NCBI RefSeq assembly: GCF_003343245.1
Contig: NZ_CP024901.1
Location: 2,418,001 to 2,482,000, forward strand
Reading direction: 5' to 3'
Length of the DNA: 64,000 nt
Source: Photorhabdus laumondii subsp. laumondii
GTDB taxonomy: Bacteria > Pseudomonadota > Gammaproteobacteria > Enterobacterales > Enterobacteriaceae
How positions within the stretch are numbered: position 1 is the stretch's first letter; each line of letters begins with the position of its first letter. This document shows positions 1 to 7,992 of the stretch, piece by piece. Under the pieces are notes generated by a model. That model saw nothing but the letters and a program-made list of their open reading frames with translations, was not told where the DNA came from and searched no databases. The position numbers were made by a program, and so were the translations under genes.

Positions 1-46
1 CTATGATGAGAATAATATCAGCACATATTGGTAATAATGTTATTGA

Positions 47-1147
47 TATACCCAAGAAACTTCAAGATGCAGTTTTTAGCACCTGAAAATGGTCGTTAAT
101 TCTAGACATCAGCGAGTCCGCTATATCCGGTAGCGTTGTGGTGAAAAATTTGAAGACGTTGTCTCGAAATTCATGTTTATCCGCGAAATAACGGTTATTT
201 CGAACCTGTTCATTCATGACCTTCCATAATCGTTCTATCGGGTTTAAATTTGGACTATAGGGAGGAAGGTAATGTAACTCAATATTGCTAACATAAGCCC
301 ACTCCTTCACAAGATGAGCTTTGTTGTAACCCGCTCCATCCACAATAAGGTGAATTTTTTGATGATAGTCAGGATAAGACTTTCTTATTTCATTGAAAAA
401 ACAGCAAATGTTGTAGTCGTTGATGGTCTGATATTCCTGGAACACCGTACGACCAATGGCATTCAGGTTGAGGGCACCCAATATATTCAGGCGAGTCCGG
501 CTTCCTGTTGTTTTGACGGTTTTTTTCTCGCCTTTTCGCATCCAGCCATAACTGAGTTTGGTGCCTTGAGTCGGGTGAACAGCATCAAGAAAAAGGATGG
601 GTTCGTCTTTCGCTGTGACTTTAAGATTCTCATAATATTCAATAAATTGTCGCTGTTTTTCTGCGTCGAATTTATGAGGGACGCCACAAGGTTTTTTATA
701 AGAAAAACCCTGACGGTGTAGCCATTTATTCATGCCGGGAATGCTAAAGGTAATATTCCAGAGCTGAGCAACATAGGCCACGATTTCATGGGTGTGATGG
801 AAAAGATGTTGAGATAAGTGATTGATTAAAAAATCAGTTTGTTCTCGGGAAAGCAAACTATCAGACCCTCCATTATCAGATTTAAGTTTACCTTGATTAA
901 GGTAATCACTGATATGGCGGTCAACGGTGGTCTGATGGAGTCGCAATGCCTGGGCTATCATCACAGAACTCCACCCTTCAGAAGCCAGAAGGATCGCTTT
1001 TATTCTGTCTCGTACCTGACCATCACGAGTGGTGTCGTGAAGACGTTCAAGTTTGATTTTTTGTTCTGATGTAATAAATATTTTCATAGCGAGGATAATG
1101 ATCTCCATTTCGGATAAAATCAAGCATCTTCAATGATTACGGGTATA
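47..1147 (-). mobile_element. IS630-family insertion sequence, complete
   Basis: The element is about 1.1 kb and is bounded by imperfect inverted repeats of about 24 bp. Each end starts TATACCC and has AAGATGC at positions 18-24; the two ends agree at about 17 of 24 positions. The outer TA on each side fits the TA target duplication known for the IS630/Tc1 group. It carries one transposase gene. Its ends resemble the ends of the ERIC repeats elsewhere in the window (see findings). Both ends and the reading frame are intact, so it may still be active. Confidence 0.85.
62..1087 (-). CDS. IS630-family transposase
   Basis: DDE transposase of the IS630/Tc1/mariner superfamily that cuts and pastes its element into TA sites. 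The N-terminal ~110 residues form a helix-turn-helix region (LRLHQTTVDRHISDYL). The catalytic domain shows the expected acids in FLDAVHP, LIVDGAGYNK and NPIERLW, and the family signature LPPYSPNLNPIE is present. I chose the ATG at 1087 (MKIFITSEQK); an upstream in-frame ATG (1108) and a TTG (1123) also exist, and no strong ribosome site separates them. At 341 residues it is family-sized, with no frameshift. Confidence 0.9.
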   Translation of the reverse strand: MKIFITSEQKIKLERLHDTTRDGQVRDRIKAILLASEGWSSVMIAQALRLHQTTVDRHISDYLNQGKLKSDNGGSDSLLSREQTDFLINHLSQHLFHHTHEIVAYVAQLWNITFSIPGMNKWLHRQGFSYKKPCGVPHKFDAEKQRQFIEYYENLKVTAKDEPILFLDAVHPTQGTKLSYGWMRKGEKKTVKTTGSRTRLNILGALNLNAIGRTVFQEYQTINDYNICCFFNEIRKSYPDYHQKIHLIVDGAGYNKAHLVKEWAYVSNIELHYLPPYSPNLNPIERLWKVMNEQVRNNRYFADKHEFRDNVFKFFTTTLPDIADSLMSRINDHFQVLKTAS

Positions 1148-1182
1148 TAAATCAATTAATCTACTGACAGAGAGTTTTCAGT

Positions 1183-1989
1183 TTATGCTTTCATTTTGGT
1201 TGTCATACAATCAATTAAATACTCTATGGTTATCTTATCTTCTTTCTCGAATACTGATCTTACTATTTCCCACGTTTTCTGGCTGAGATTATATTCTGCC
1301 TGGCAAAGATTATAATGAGAGGTGAATTTAATAGTACCCTTGTTATCTACTTTCTTTATTATCAATATAGAAGAATAGAGTAAGAGTGACACCCCATTTG
1401 GGGTTTTAGTCAGAGCATATTGCACCAGATTGGATTTTTTTTCCTTTTGATCGGCATATGATAAAGCGGTATGAATCAACTTTTTCAAATAAATCTTAAT
1501 AGTAATTTTATCCTGAGGAGATAACCCTTGAAAGGCTTCAACAAAAGAATCGATCAAGACATCTGTGTCATGACTTTGTTGAGTAATCGTATTTGTGTCT
1601 GCCCATAGTAAAGAGAGAAAGGGAACCTTTTCTATTTCTTCTGTGAATGCTGTGAATTTCTGCGCATTGCCATTACCTTCCGGTTCCAGCGGGTCATAAC
1701 CTGAGGCCACTCGACATAAGTTAATGATAGTTTGCAGCCCTTCAGTGACACTGACTGGGTATTTATTTGATGTGGCCGATTTCTTGGCGAATAGTGTGTA
1801 TTTATTTGTCGCGGCTACACTGGCTGGACTTTGTATATCAGAAAGATTCTCAATTTCTAAGAAATGAGTAAAAATGTTATCTGAATGTTGCTGCGTTTTA
1901 GAATATTTTTCTCCTCTGTGTTTAACGTATTCTCTCCACTCTTGGACAGTTTTAATTTTATGATCAGAATTTGTGAGTATATCTTTCAT
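1183..1989 (-). CDS. Hypothetical protein, 268 aa
   Basis: I do not recognise this protein. It is soluble-looking, rich in Lys, Ser and Thr, without a signal peptide or membrane segment; the middle (EKVPFLSLLW, DVLIDSFVEAF) looks helical. The start at 1989 is preceded by a good ribosome site (AAGGAAAA, about 7 nt away), which supports a real gene. It stands alone between the IS630 element downstream and an ERIC repeat 22 bp upstream of its start, with no functional neighbour. The A+T-rich composition fits the accessory DNA around it. Confidence 0.6.
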   Translation of the reverse strand: MKDILTNSDHKIKTVQEWREYVKHRGEKYSKTQQHSDNIFTHFLEIENLSDIQSPASVAATNKYTLFAKKSATSNKYPVSVTEGLQTIINLCRVASGYDPLEPEGNGNAQKFTAFTEEIEKVPFLSLLWADTNTITQQSHDTDVLIDSFVEAFQGLSPQDKITIKIYLKKLIHTALSYADQKEKKSNLVQYALTKTPNGVSLLLYSSILIIKKVDNKGTIKFTSHYNLCQAEYNLSQKTWEIVRSVFEKEDKITIEYLIDCMTTKMKA

Positions 1990-2010
1990 GTCTATTTTCC
2001 TTTATGGATT

Positions 2011-2137
2011 TATACCCGTCATCTTTCAAGTTGCCTCTTTGTTGGCTGCACTCGCTCACCCCGGTCACATAGTTTGCTATGCTCTCGGGGATTCACTCCC
2101 TTGCCGTCGCGATGCACCTTGAAATCCATAGGGTATA
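2011..2137 (-). repeat. ERIC repeat, full length (127 bp)
   Basis: Imperfect palindrome bounded by TATACCC...GGGTATA with the conserved ERIC core (TTGCCTCTTTGTTGGCTGCA, CCCGGTCACAT). It lies between the 268-aa gene and the tail-fibre leader. Confidence 0.95.
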
Positions 2138-2828
2138 TTAGATAATTAATTGATTTTCATTCTTTACTCAAAATGAGATCCAGATTCAGAAACTATAATT
2201 TTTTTTATATCAACAATATAGGGTTTTATTTATATGATAAGCATATGTTCCTGAAAACCGAGAATATCTTAATCAATAGGTAAAAATATATATCTAATCT
2301 TTTAATAATAGTGTAAAAATGTAGTATGTAAAGTCCATTATCGCAAAATTTGTGTTTTGGTTGTTCTAATTGAATAATCCTGCATTATATTATTCGGATA
2401 TTTATTTTTTATTTTATAATAATGCGCTTTGTTATTAATTATTTGTCGATTTATTTTGGTTTATATTTATTTGGAATGAATAATTACAAGTTAAAATTAC
2501 GATCAATTATATTGGCTTCTTGGTTAAAATATTTTGTTATATGGTGGGATTTATTTATTTTTGGAAAGTAAATGTTATTATAAATATTTTCGAGATGAAA
2601 TGGATGGAAAGAGTTACTTTCATATATTGGACAGAAATGGTTTTAATATATGTCTGGTTTTAGGGAGTTTAAAATTTATTGCTATCAATTATAAAAATAG
2701 TTGGCAATTTAGGTTGTAAGAATATTCCATTATTGTTTTTCTAAGCTAGACTATGATTGAAGTGAATTATGGGGAATGATTTTCACGGTGGTTAAATTAA
2801 AATAATATTATTTGATTTTGGAGGGTGT
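2138..2828 (+). other. A+T-rich leader of the tail-fibre gene
   Basis: About 690 bp without a convincing gene. The first ~550 bp recur almost unchanged at 4968-5515, and its last ~230 bp resemble 9990-10219 in front of the third tail-fibre gene, so it travels with that family and probably holds the promoter. A 61-codon ORF here (2534-2719) is not conserved in the third copy and was not called. Confidence 0.6.
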
Positions 2829-4040
2829 ATGAGTTCTAAAAATGATTTTAAAGCCTTTTCTATTGGTAATAATGCTAATATAGTGAGTCAAGAAGGATAT
2901 GAAGAAAGCCGGAGTTTAAAGATTGGGTTTCCACCAGACGACAATATTACTGTTCATTTGCTCAATAAGGTATTGCGTCAGTCATCGACAATATCATCTG
3001 TTGTGGCTAATTTTATTGCGACATATTCCGGCGATGATGTTTTGGATAATGGGGATATCGCTAAACTTGCCGCCCAATTAAATGGCGCGTTAGAACAAAA
3101 AATTGCCACCGAAGTACCAAATGCCTCATTAACACAAAAAGGTGTTACTCAGCTTACAGATAAAACTGGCAACAGTAATACCCTGGCGGTAACACAGAAG
3201 CTAGTTTCTGATGTGAATGATAATGCTAATAACCGATTGGCAAAAGGCCAAAACGGCGCAGACATTCCTGATAAAAAAGCCTTTGTGGAAAATCTCGCTT
3301 TAGAAGTGATTAGTACAAAACCGGTTATTGTTGGGAATAATACAGCTTCTACAATCGATAATTTTGATAACATTCCTCAGAATTCGACATATTTTGGCTA
3401 TCCAGTAGGGTTAAATGGTCCAGGTGTACATGGTCCCGGAATGAGATTTTCAGGAGGGTATGGGACTTTTAAGGGTTATGAGCTGATGATTCACTCCTCA
3501 TACTTGCCGAAGAGCGAATTATACTATAGAACGCACAATGGTGACGGTAACATCAATAAATGGAATCCGTGGTATAAAGTCTGGTCAACAAGCAACGCCA
3601 AACCAGATACTAATGGCAACCTTAAAGTTTCCAGTCCAGTGGTAGATATTCATCCAGACGGAACTTACCAGTTAACTTGCGAAGCGGAAGGGGTGACGGT
3701 CAAGCGAATAGAGACAGGGAAATATCGTATCAGCGGCTGCAATGGTTTTGCTAAAGATGGGGAATGGGGAATTCATGGTGGTACTATTGTTCCGGCAGAT
3801 AGCAACGGGTTAAATCTTATTTGGGTTTGTGAATTGGTAGATTCAGCCAGTGGCGATATAACCATTGAATGTTATCATCGTCAAAATAGAGATGCGCCGA
3901 TATTTGCGCAAAATAAGCGTGTTAAGAGTATTAACGATGATGGAGAAGTTGTTTATTACAATGATGGTGAGTTATGCGACATTCCTGATGGGCGCGTCAT
4001 TAATGTTCGAGTGCAATTGCTGGAAAAATCACAAGAATAA
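2829..4040 (+). CDS. Phage tail-fibre-like protein, 403 aa
   Basis: Orphan tail-fibre-type protein. Residues ~1-95 form a family-specific N-terminus (KNDFKAFSIGNNANIVSQEG). Residues ~98-160 (SLTQKGVTQLTD..LAVTQKLVSDVNDNANNRLAK..NGADIPDKKAFVENL) resemble the repeat of P2/Mu-type tail fibres. The C-terminal ~130 residues carry the tail-fibre signature YRISGCNGFAKDGEWGIHGG...NGLNLIWVCE. The ribosome site GGAGGGTGT sits just before the ATG. No other tail genes are nearby, so it is a prophage or tailocin leftover or a reservoir of fibre variants. It shares both ends with 10220-12160 and its last ~45 residues with 5516-5648. Confidence 0.8.
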   Translation: MSSKNDFKAFSIGNNANIVSQEGYEESRSLKIGFPPDDNITVHLLNKVLRQSSTISSVVANFIATYSGDDVLDNGDIAKLAAQLNGALEQKIATEVPNASLTQKGVTQLTDKTGNSNTLAVTQKLVSDVNDNANNRLAKGQNGADIPDKKAFVENLALEVISTKPVIVGNNTASTIDNFDNIPQNSTYFGYPVGLNGPGVHGPGMRFSGGYGTFKGYELMIHSSYLPKSELYYRTHNGDGNINKWNPWYKVWSTSNAKPDTNGNLKVSSPVVDIHPDGTYQLTCEAEGVTVKRIETGKYRISGCNGFAKDGEWGIHGGTIVPADSNGLNLIWVCELVDSASGDITIECYHRQNRDAPIFAQNKRVKSINDDGEVVYYNDGELCDIPDGRVINVRVQLLEKSQE

Positions 4041-4047
4041 AATAAAA

Positions 4048-4071
4048 AAATCCACGCAACTGCGTGGATTT
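4048..4071 (+). terminator. Hairpin terminator after the tail-fibre gene
   Basis: Perfect stem AAATCCACGCA / TGCGTGGATTT seven bases after the stop codon. Nearly the same hairpin recurs at 5661-5687 and 7910-7935. Confidence 0.8.
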
Positions 4072-4108
4072 CAAGGGCTTTAGCTAACTCCAGCATAATG
4101 CCTTTCCT

Positions 4109-4543
4109 CTAAGGCTCTTCTGTACCATCGATCTCCAAGGCGGCTTTATCAAATGTATAAAGCGGCGAAACCGATTTTTTGTTTTTTATGCCATACCGCT
4201 GAGACTTATTCACTATCAATGCATCCGCAAAGTCGGCCTGCTTCGTCTTGCCGCCGCATTTAATCGGTTTGGCATTGATGTAGTCATCCAACGCACACCA
4301 GAGCGCATGACCATCTTCGAAGACAACATTAGGCTCTTCAATGAGCCTGTGCAACACTTCTATCAGCGCCTCTTTAGGTAGCAAGTAACGCTTGCCTCTC
4401 AATGTCCAAATTGTCTCGACTAAGACCACATCGGTGATCAAGATTTTTTGTTTGCCTTCAAAAAGTGCATTGGCCTTTTGAGACTGGTTCGCGTCATCTT
4501 GCAGAAGATATCTGAGAACAATATTTGTATCTACCGCAATCAT
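4109..4543 (-). CDS. vapC: VapC-type PIN-domain toxin
   Basis: Type II toxin of the PIN ribonuclease fold; family members cleave tRNA or rRNA in a Mg2+-dependent way. Conserved acids are visible: Asp5 in MIAVDTN, Glu43 in LVETIW, and Asp104/Asp107 in KQADFADALI. At 144 residues it is family-sized. Its ATG overlaps the antitoxin stop by four bases (ATGA), the usual coupled arrangement. The pair was either inserted between, or retained between, the two tail-fibre units. The exact RNA target cannot be told from sequence. Confidence 0.85.
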   Translation of the reverse strand: MIAVDTNIVLRYLLQDDANQSQKANALFEGKQKILITDVVLVETIWTLRGKRYLLPKEALIEVLHRLIEEPNVVFEDGHALWCALDDYINAKPIKCGGKTKQADFADALIVNKSQRYGIKNKKSVSPLYTFDKAALEIDGTEEP

Positions 4544-4761
4544 TTGTGTATGGCACTCTCAAGTGATTCTTCTTCACTCACCTGGTGATCGGCCAGGATA
4601 CCCTTTAATATCCCCTTCGCGGCCCCTTTGCGCTTTGTGACAATTGAGATGACTCCTTTTCGGCTGACGAAACTCTCATACTCATCACCTGGCTGAATGT
4701 TAGCTATCGAACATTGCTCAAGCGGTAACGTTACCTGCCTTTTCTGGCTAACTATTGGCAT
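4540..4761 (-). CDS. vapB: AbrB/MazE-like antitoxin
   Basis: 73-residue partner of the PIN toxin. The N-terminus (VSQKRQVTLPLEQCSIANIQPGDEYE) fits the SpoVT-AbrB swapped-hairpin DNA-binding fold, and the C-terminal tail (KGILADHQVSEEESLESAIHK) is the sort of acidic, flexible segment that wraps the toxin. It is the first gene of the pair, so it should bind its own promoter upstream at 4762-4838 and neutralise the toxin. Confidence 0.8.
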   Translation of the reverse strand: MPIVSQKRQVTLPLEQCSIANIQPGDEYESFVSRKGVISIVTKRKGAAKGILKGILADHQVSEEESLESAIHK

Positions 4762-4838
4762 ACAAACACCTCTTTACTAAATGTAAAAGATAAAGATATG
4801 CACGTCTTTACATATTGTCAATAGTAAATATCTATACT

Positions 4839-4967
4839 TATACCCGTCATCCCCGTCATCTTTCAAGTTGCCTCTTTGTTGGCTGCACTCGCTCACCCCG
4901 GTCACATTATGCTCCCGGGGATTCACTCCCTTGCCGTCGCGATCCATCTTGAAATCCATAGGGTATA
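4839..4967 (-). repeat. ERIC repeat, variant (129 bp)
   Basis: Both TATACCC ends are present. One end carries a small internal duplication (CATCCCCGT) and the central loop has lost about ten bases. Like the copy at 2011-2137 it is followed by the same leader sequence, so it was part of the duplicated unit. Confidence 0.93.
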
Positions 4968-5515
4968 TTAGATAAGTAATTGATTTTCATTCTTTACTCA
5001 AAATGAGATCCAGATTCAGAAACTATAATTTGTTTTATATCAACAATATAGGGTTTTATTTATATGATAAGCAATGTTCCTGAAAACCGAGAATATCTTA
5101 ATCAATAGGTAAAAATATATATCTAATCTTTTAATAATGGTGTAAAAATATAGTATGTAAAGTCCATTATCGCAAAATTTGTGTTTTGGTTGTTCTAATT
5201 GAATAATCCTGAATTATATTATTCGGATATTTATTTTTTATTTTATAATAATGCGCTTTATTATTAATTATTTGTCGATTTATTTTGATTTATATTTATT
5301 TGGAATGAATAATTACAAGTTAAAATTACGATCAATTATATTAACTTCTTGGTTAAAATATTTTGTTGTATGGTGGGCTTTATTTATTCTTGGAAAGTAA
5401 ATGTTATTATAAATATTTTCGAAATGAAATGGATGGAAAAGAGTTACTTTCATATATTGGACAGAAATGGTTTTAATATATGTCTGGTTTTAGGGAGTTT
5501 AAAATTTATTGCTAT
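4968..5515 (+). repeat. Second copy of the tail-fibre leader
   Basis: Repeats 2138-2687 with few substitutions. Instead of continuing to a tail-fibre start codon it breaks off after TTTATTGCTATC and joins the 3' end of a tail-fibre gene. Confidence 0.85.
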
Positions 5516-5648
5516 CTTTGCGCAAAATAAGCGTGTTAAGAGTATTAATGATGATGGGGAAGTTGTTTATTACAATGATGGTGAGTTATGCGACATTCCT
5601 GATGGGCGAGTAATTAACGTTCGAGTACAACTGCCAGAAAAACCATAA
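5516..5648 (+). pseudogene. 3' remnant of a tail-fibre gene
   Basis: Encodes only the last ~43 residues of the family (FAQNKRVKSINDDGEVVYYN ... VQLPEKP), matching residues ~357-401 of the 403-aa protein. The 5' part, the start codon and ~230 bp of leader are missing, so about 1.3-1.4 kb was deleted from a second copy of the unit. An ORF can be read across the junction from an upstream TTG, but its first ~55 codons are leader DNA. Confidence 0.85.
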
Positions 5649-5660
5649 GAATAAAATAAA

Positions 5661-5687
5661 AAAATCCACGCAACTGCGTGGATTTTA
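5661..5687 (+). terminator. Hairpin terminator of the deleted tail-fibre unit
   Basis: Same AAATCCACGCA / TGCGTGGATTT stem as at 4048-4071, in the same place relative to the stop codon. Confidence 0.75.
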
Positions 5688-5906
5688 AAGGCTTTAAAGA
5701 GGTAACTCTCATATGTCCTTATTTGAATCATGATTTTAATCGTGAAGCAGCTTTTACCAAAATATCTAAAAAAAACGCATAACCGCCTGTTAGTCATTAA
5801 ATTTATTGATACCTGGTTATTTTTATTTAATTATTGTTTGCCTGTAAATAGACAGCTTTGTTACGATGACAGTATCGTTCAATTTGGAAAAATAAGGAGG
5901 CTAATT

Positions 5907-5990
5907 ATGATGTTGTGTGATGTGATCGAATATTCACACTTCTTTGGTAATCGCCAGAGCTCAGGCTTTCACAGTATTACACTGCGATAA
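5907..5990 (+). CDS. Putative leader peptide of the ABC-F gene (27 aa)
   Basis: Small ORF beginning MMLCDVIEYSHFFGN with a perfect ribosome site AGGAGG six bases before the ATG, far stronger than that of the gene it precedes. Its stop codon lies inside a stem (5986-5991 with 6005-6010). A well-translated short ORF ahead of an SD-occluding stem is the usual layout of translational attenuators of ABC-F and methyltransferase resistance genes. Peptide expression is inferred, not proven. Confidence 0.45.
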   Translation: MMLCDVIEYSHFFGNRQSSGFHSITLR

Positions 5991-6028
5991 CCTGTCTGAG
6001 CGAAGTTATCTAAAAAAATCTCTTCCTC

Positions 6029-6093
6029 AGCTTACTGGGTTGTCGCCCCCTGACTTAACCCGGGTATCTCTGTACCTGAAAAATGAGTAAGCT
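6029..6093 (+). promoter_or_regulatory. SD-sequestering stem before the ABC-F start
   Basis: AGCTTACT at 6029-6036 is exactly complementary to AGTAAGCT at 6086-6093, which ends at the base before the ATG and covers the weak SD (GAG). Inside it GGGTT (6037-6041) pairs with AACCC (6057-6061) and GGTA (6063-6066) with TACC (6073-6076). The closed form should limit ribosome access. Confidence 0.5.
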
Positions 6094-7842
6094 ATGAGCA
6101 CATTATTATCTGTAAAATCAATCTGTTACGAAGTATCTACCGCCATGTTGCTGAATAATGTCTTTTTCACTATTCAGGCTGGTGACCGTATTGGTCTGAT
6201 TGGTCATAACGGCAGTGGAAAAAGTACGCTATTAAAATTATTGACAGCGCAACTACTTCCTAGCGTTGGCACTATTCACTATGCCAGCCATTGTGTGACT
6301 GCCTATATTGAGCAGCATTTACCGGAAGACGTGGAAAATCAGCCATTAATTGATGCGGTTTTACAAAAATTACCTGTTGATGAACGTGTGACAGAACGCT
6401 GGCGTGCGGAAATTCTTCTGACACAGCTCGGTTTTGCTGAAACCTTGTGGGCACAACCTGCCAGTCAGCTCAGCGGTGGGCAACACACACGTCTGCTATT
6501 AGGCAGGGCATTAATACAGGAGCCTGATCTGCTATTACTGGATGAGCCAAGTAATCATCTGGATTTACCTACTCTATGGTGGTTGGGCAATTTTCTTCAG
6601 TCCTGGAAAGGGAGTTTTATTCTGGTTTCCCACGATCAGACTCTGCTCGATAAGGTCACTAATTGCACATGGATATTGCGCGACAAGACCCTCTATTTTT
6701 ATCGTTTACCCTGTTCTGAGGCCCGTCAAGCTCTCGCAGAAAAAGATATGAGTGATGAACATCGCCATCAGTTTGAACAGAACGAGATTGATCGTGTTAC
6801 GTCCAGTGCCAAACGCCTTGCAAACTGGGGACGCATTTATGATAACGAAGATCTGGCACGCAAAGCGAAACAGATGGAAAAACACATTGAACGTTTGAAA
6901 GATGCGCAGACAGTATTGACTGAAGGTTACCAGTGGCAGTTGACATTAACCGGCCAGCCTATTCAGGCTGATCGCGTTCTTGAACTTGACTATGCCACCA
7001 TAACAGTACAGGGTGGCTCAATACCACTGTTTACCACCGGCTTTCATCAGGTAAAGAGTGGTGATCGCATTGCTATCATTGGTGCCAATGGTTGTGGTAA
7101 ATCAACCTTGTTGCGACTGTTGTGGCAACGTTATCTCTCAGCGATGCGCCACAGTCCTGATATAAAGTTCCATCCGGCCATTACAGCAGGTTATTACGAT
7201 CAGCAATTACACCAATTGCATGATAACGACAGCCTGATAGATGCATTACGGCCATTTGCACTACTGACAGACGAACAGCGCAAGATGGCGCTGATTGGTG
7301 CCGGTTTTGCTTACTCGTGCCATCAGCAGAAAGTGGCTACTCTCAGTGGTGGTGAACGTTCAAGGTTGCTGTTTGTGGGACTGAGTTTGGCGAAGTATGA
7401 ATTGATCATGCTGGATGAGCCGACCAACCATCTGGATATTGAAGGTAAAGAAGCATTGTGTGAGCAAATTGCGACATTTAGTGGTGCATTACTTGTTGTT
7501 AGCCATGATCGCTGGTTGATCGAAAATAGCTGTCAGCGTTTTTGGTTTATCAATAACAACCAGTTGGAAGAGTATCACGATGTTGAGGCTATTTATCAGC
7601 AAATTGAACAGATGAGTCAGCAGCAAAGTAAACACAAAGAGTATGGCCGCTATGCTTCCCACATTGCTGATGACAGGTTACAACCATCCTTATTGCTGGA
7701 AGAGCAATTACTGGAGCGCCTGTTTTATCTTGAAGAAAAACTGGAAATCGATAGGAAACGTAAGATTGCTCACCAAAAGCCACATCTTCAGCAGCAGTGG
7801 ATAAAGGAGATAGAAAAAATACAGGCTCAGTTGAACCTGTAA
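6094..7842 (+). CDS. ABC-F family ATPase (ribosome-acting type)
   Basis: Soluble protein with two ABC ATPase domains and no membrane segments. Domain 1: Walker A GHNGSGKS (residues 37-44), signature LSGGQ, Walker B LLLLDEPSNHLD. Domain 2: GANGCGKS, LSGGE, LIMLDEPTNHLD. The Lys/Arg/Glu-rich linker (ANWGRIYDNEDLARKAKQMEKHIERL) is the inter-domain arm that reaches into the ribosomal E/P site in this family, and a charged C-terminal coil follows. Members either gate translation (EttA, Uup, YheS) or protect ribosomes from antibiotics. The leader peptide and stem upstream argue for an inducible protection role here; that is inference. It stands alone and ends in a terminator shared with ychF. Confidence 0.85.
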   Translation: MSTLLSVKSICYEVSTAMLLNNVFFTIQAGDRIGLIGHNGSGKSTLLKLLTAQLLPSVGTIHYASHCVTAYIEQHLPEDVENQPLIDAVLQKLPVDERVTERWRAEILLTQLGFAETLWAQPASQLSGGQHTRLLLGRALIQEPDLLLLDEPSNHLDLPTLWWLGNFLQSWKGSFILVSHDQTLLDKVTNCTWILRDKTLYFYRLPCSEARQALAEKDMSDEHRHQFEQNEIDRVTSSAKRLANWGRIYDNEDLARKAKQMEKHIERLKDAQTVLTEGYQWQLTLTGQPIQADRVLELDYATITVQGGSIPLFTTGFHQVKSGDRIAIIGANGCGKSTLLRLLWQRYLSAMRHSPDIKFHPAITAGYYDQQLHQLHDNDSLIDALRPFALLTDEQRKMALIGAGFAYSCHQQKVATLSGGERSRLLFVGLSLAKYELIMLDEPTNHLDIEGKEALCEQIATFSGALLVVSHDRWLIENSCQRFWFINNNQLEEYHDVEAIYQQIEQMSQQQSKHKEYGRYASHIADDRLQPSLLLEEQLLERLFYLEEKLEIDRKRKIAHQKPHLQQQWIKEIEKIQAQLNL

Positions 7843-7909
7843 TTCGTTGCCCGTAACAGACGCATTTAGCCCGAGCTGTTACGATATTTTTTGAGACATC
7901 ATGAAAACA

Positions 7910-7935
7910 AAAATCCACGCAACTGCGTGGATTTT
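7910..7935. terminator. Bidirectional hairpin between the ABC-F gene and ychF
   Basis: AAAATCCACGCA / TGCGTGGATTTT stem, the third copy of this hairpin in the window, here separating two convergent genes. Confidence 0.8.
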
Positions 7936-7992
7936 AAGAATTTTAATCAGTCTCAGAGAGATCTTGTGATGTTGTCAGAGATGAAAAATAAA

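Noticed and set aside
2534..2719. 61-codon ORF in the tail-fibre leader, partly repeated at 5349-5513
   Set aside because: Similarity follows the DNA duplication; the frame is not kept in the third leader (9990-10219) and no SD is present.
4777..4959. Short ORFs in ERIC copies (for example at 4777-4959, 47452-47634, 60178-60420, 62337-62528, 63390-63575)
   Set aside because: The ERIC palindrome happens to be open in several frames; the same peptide recurs wherever the repeat occurs and no ribosome site is conserved.
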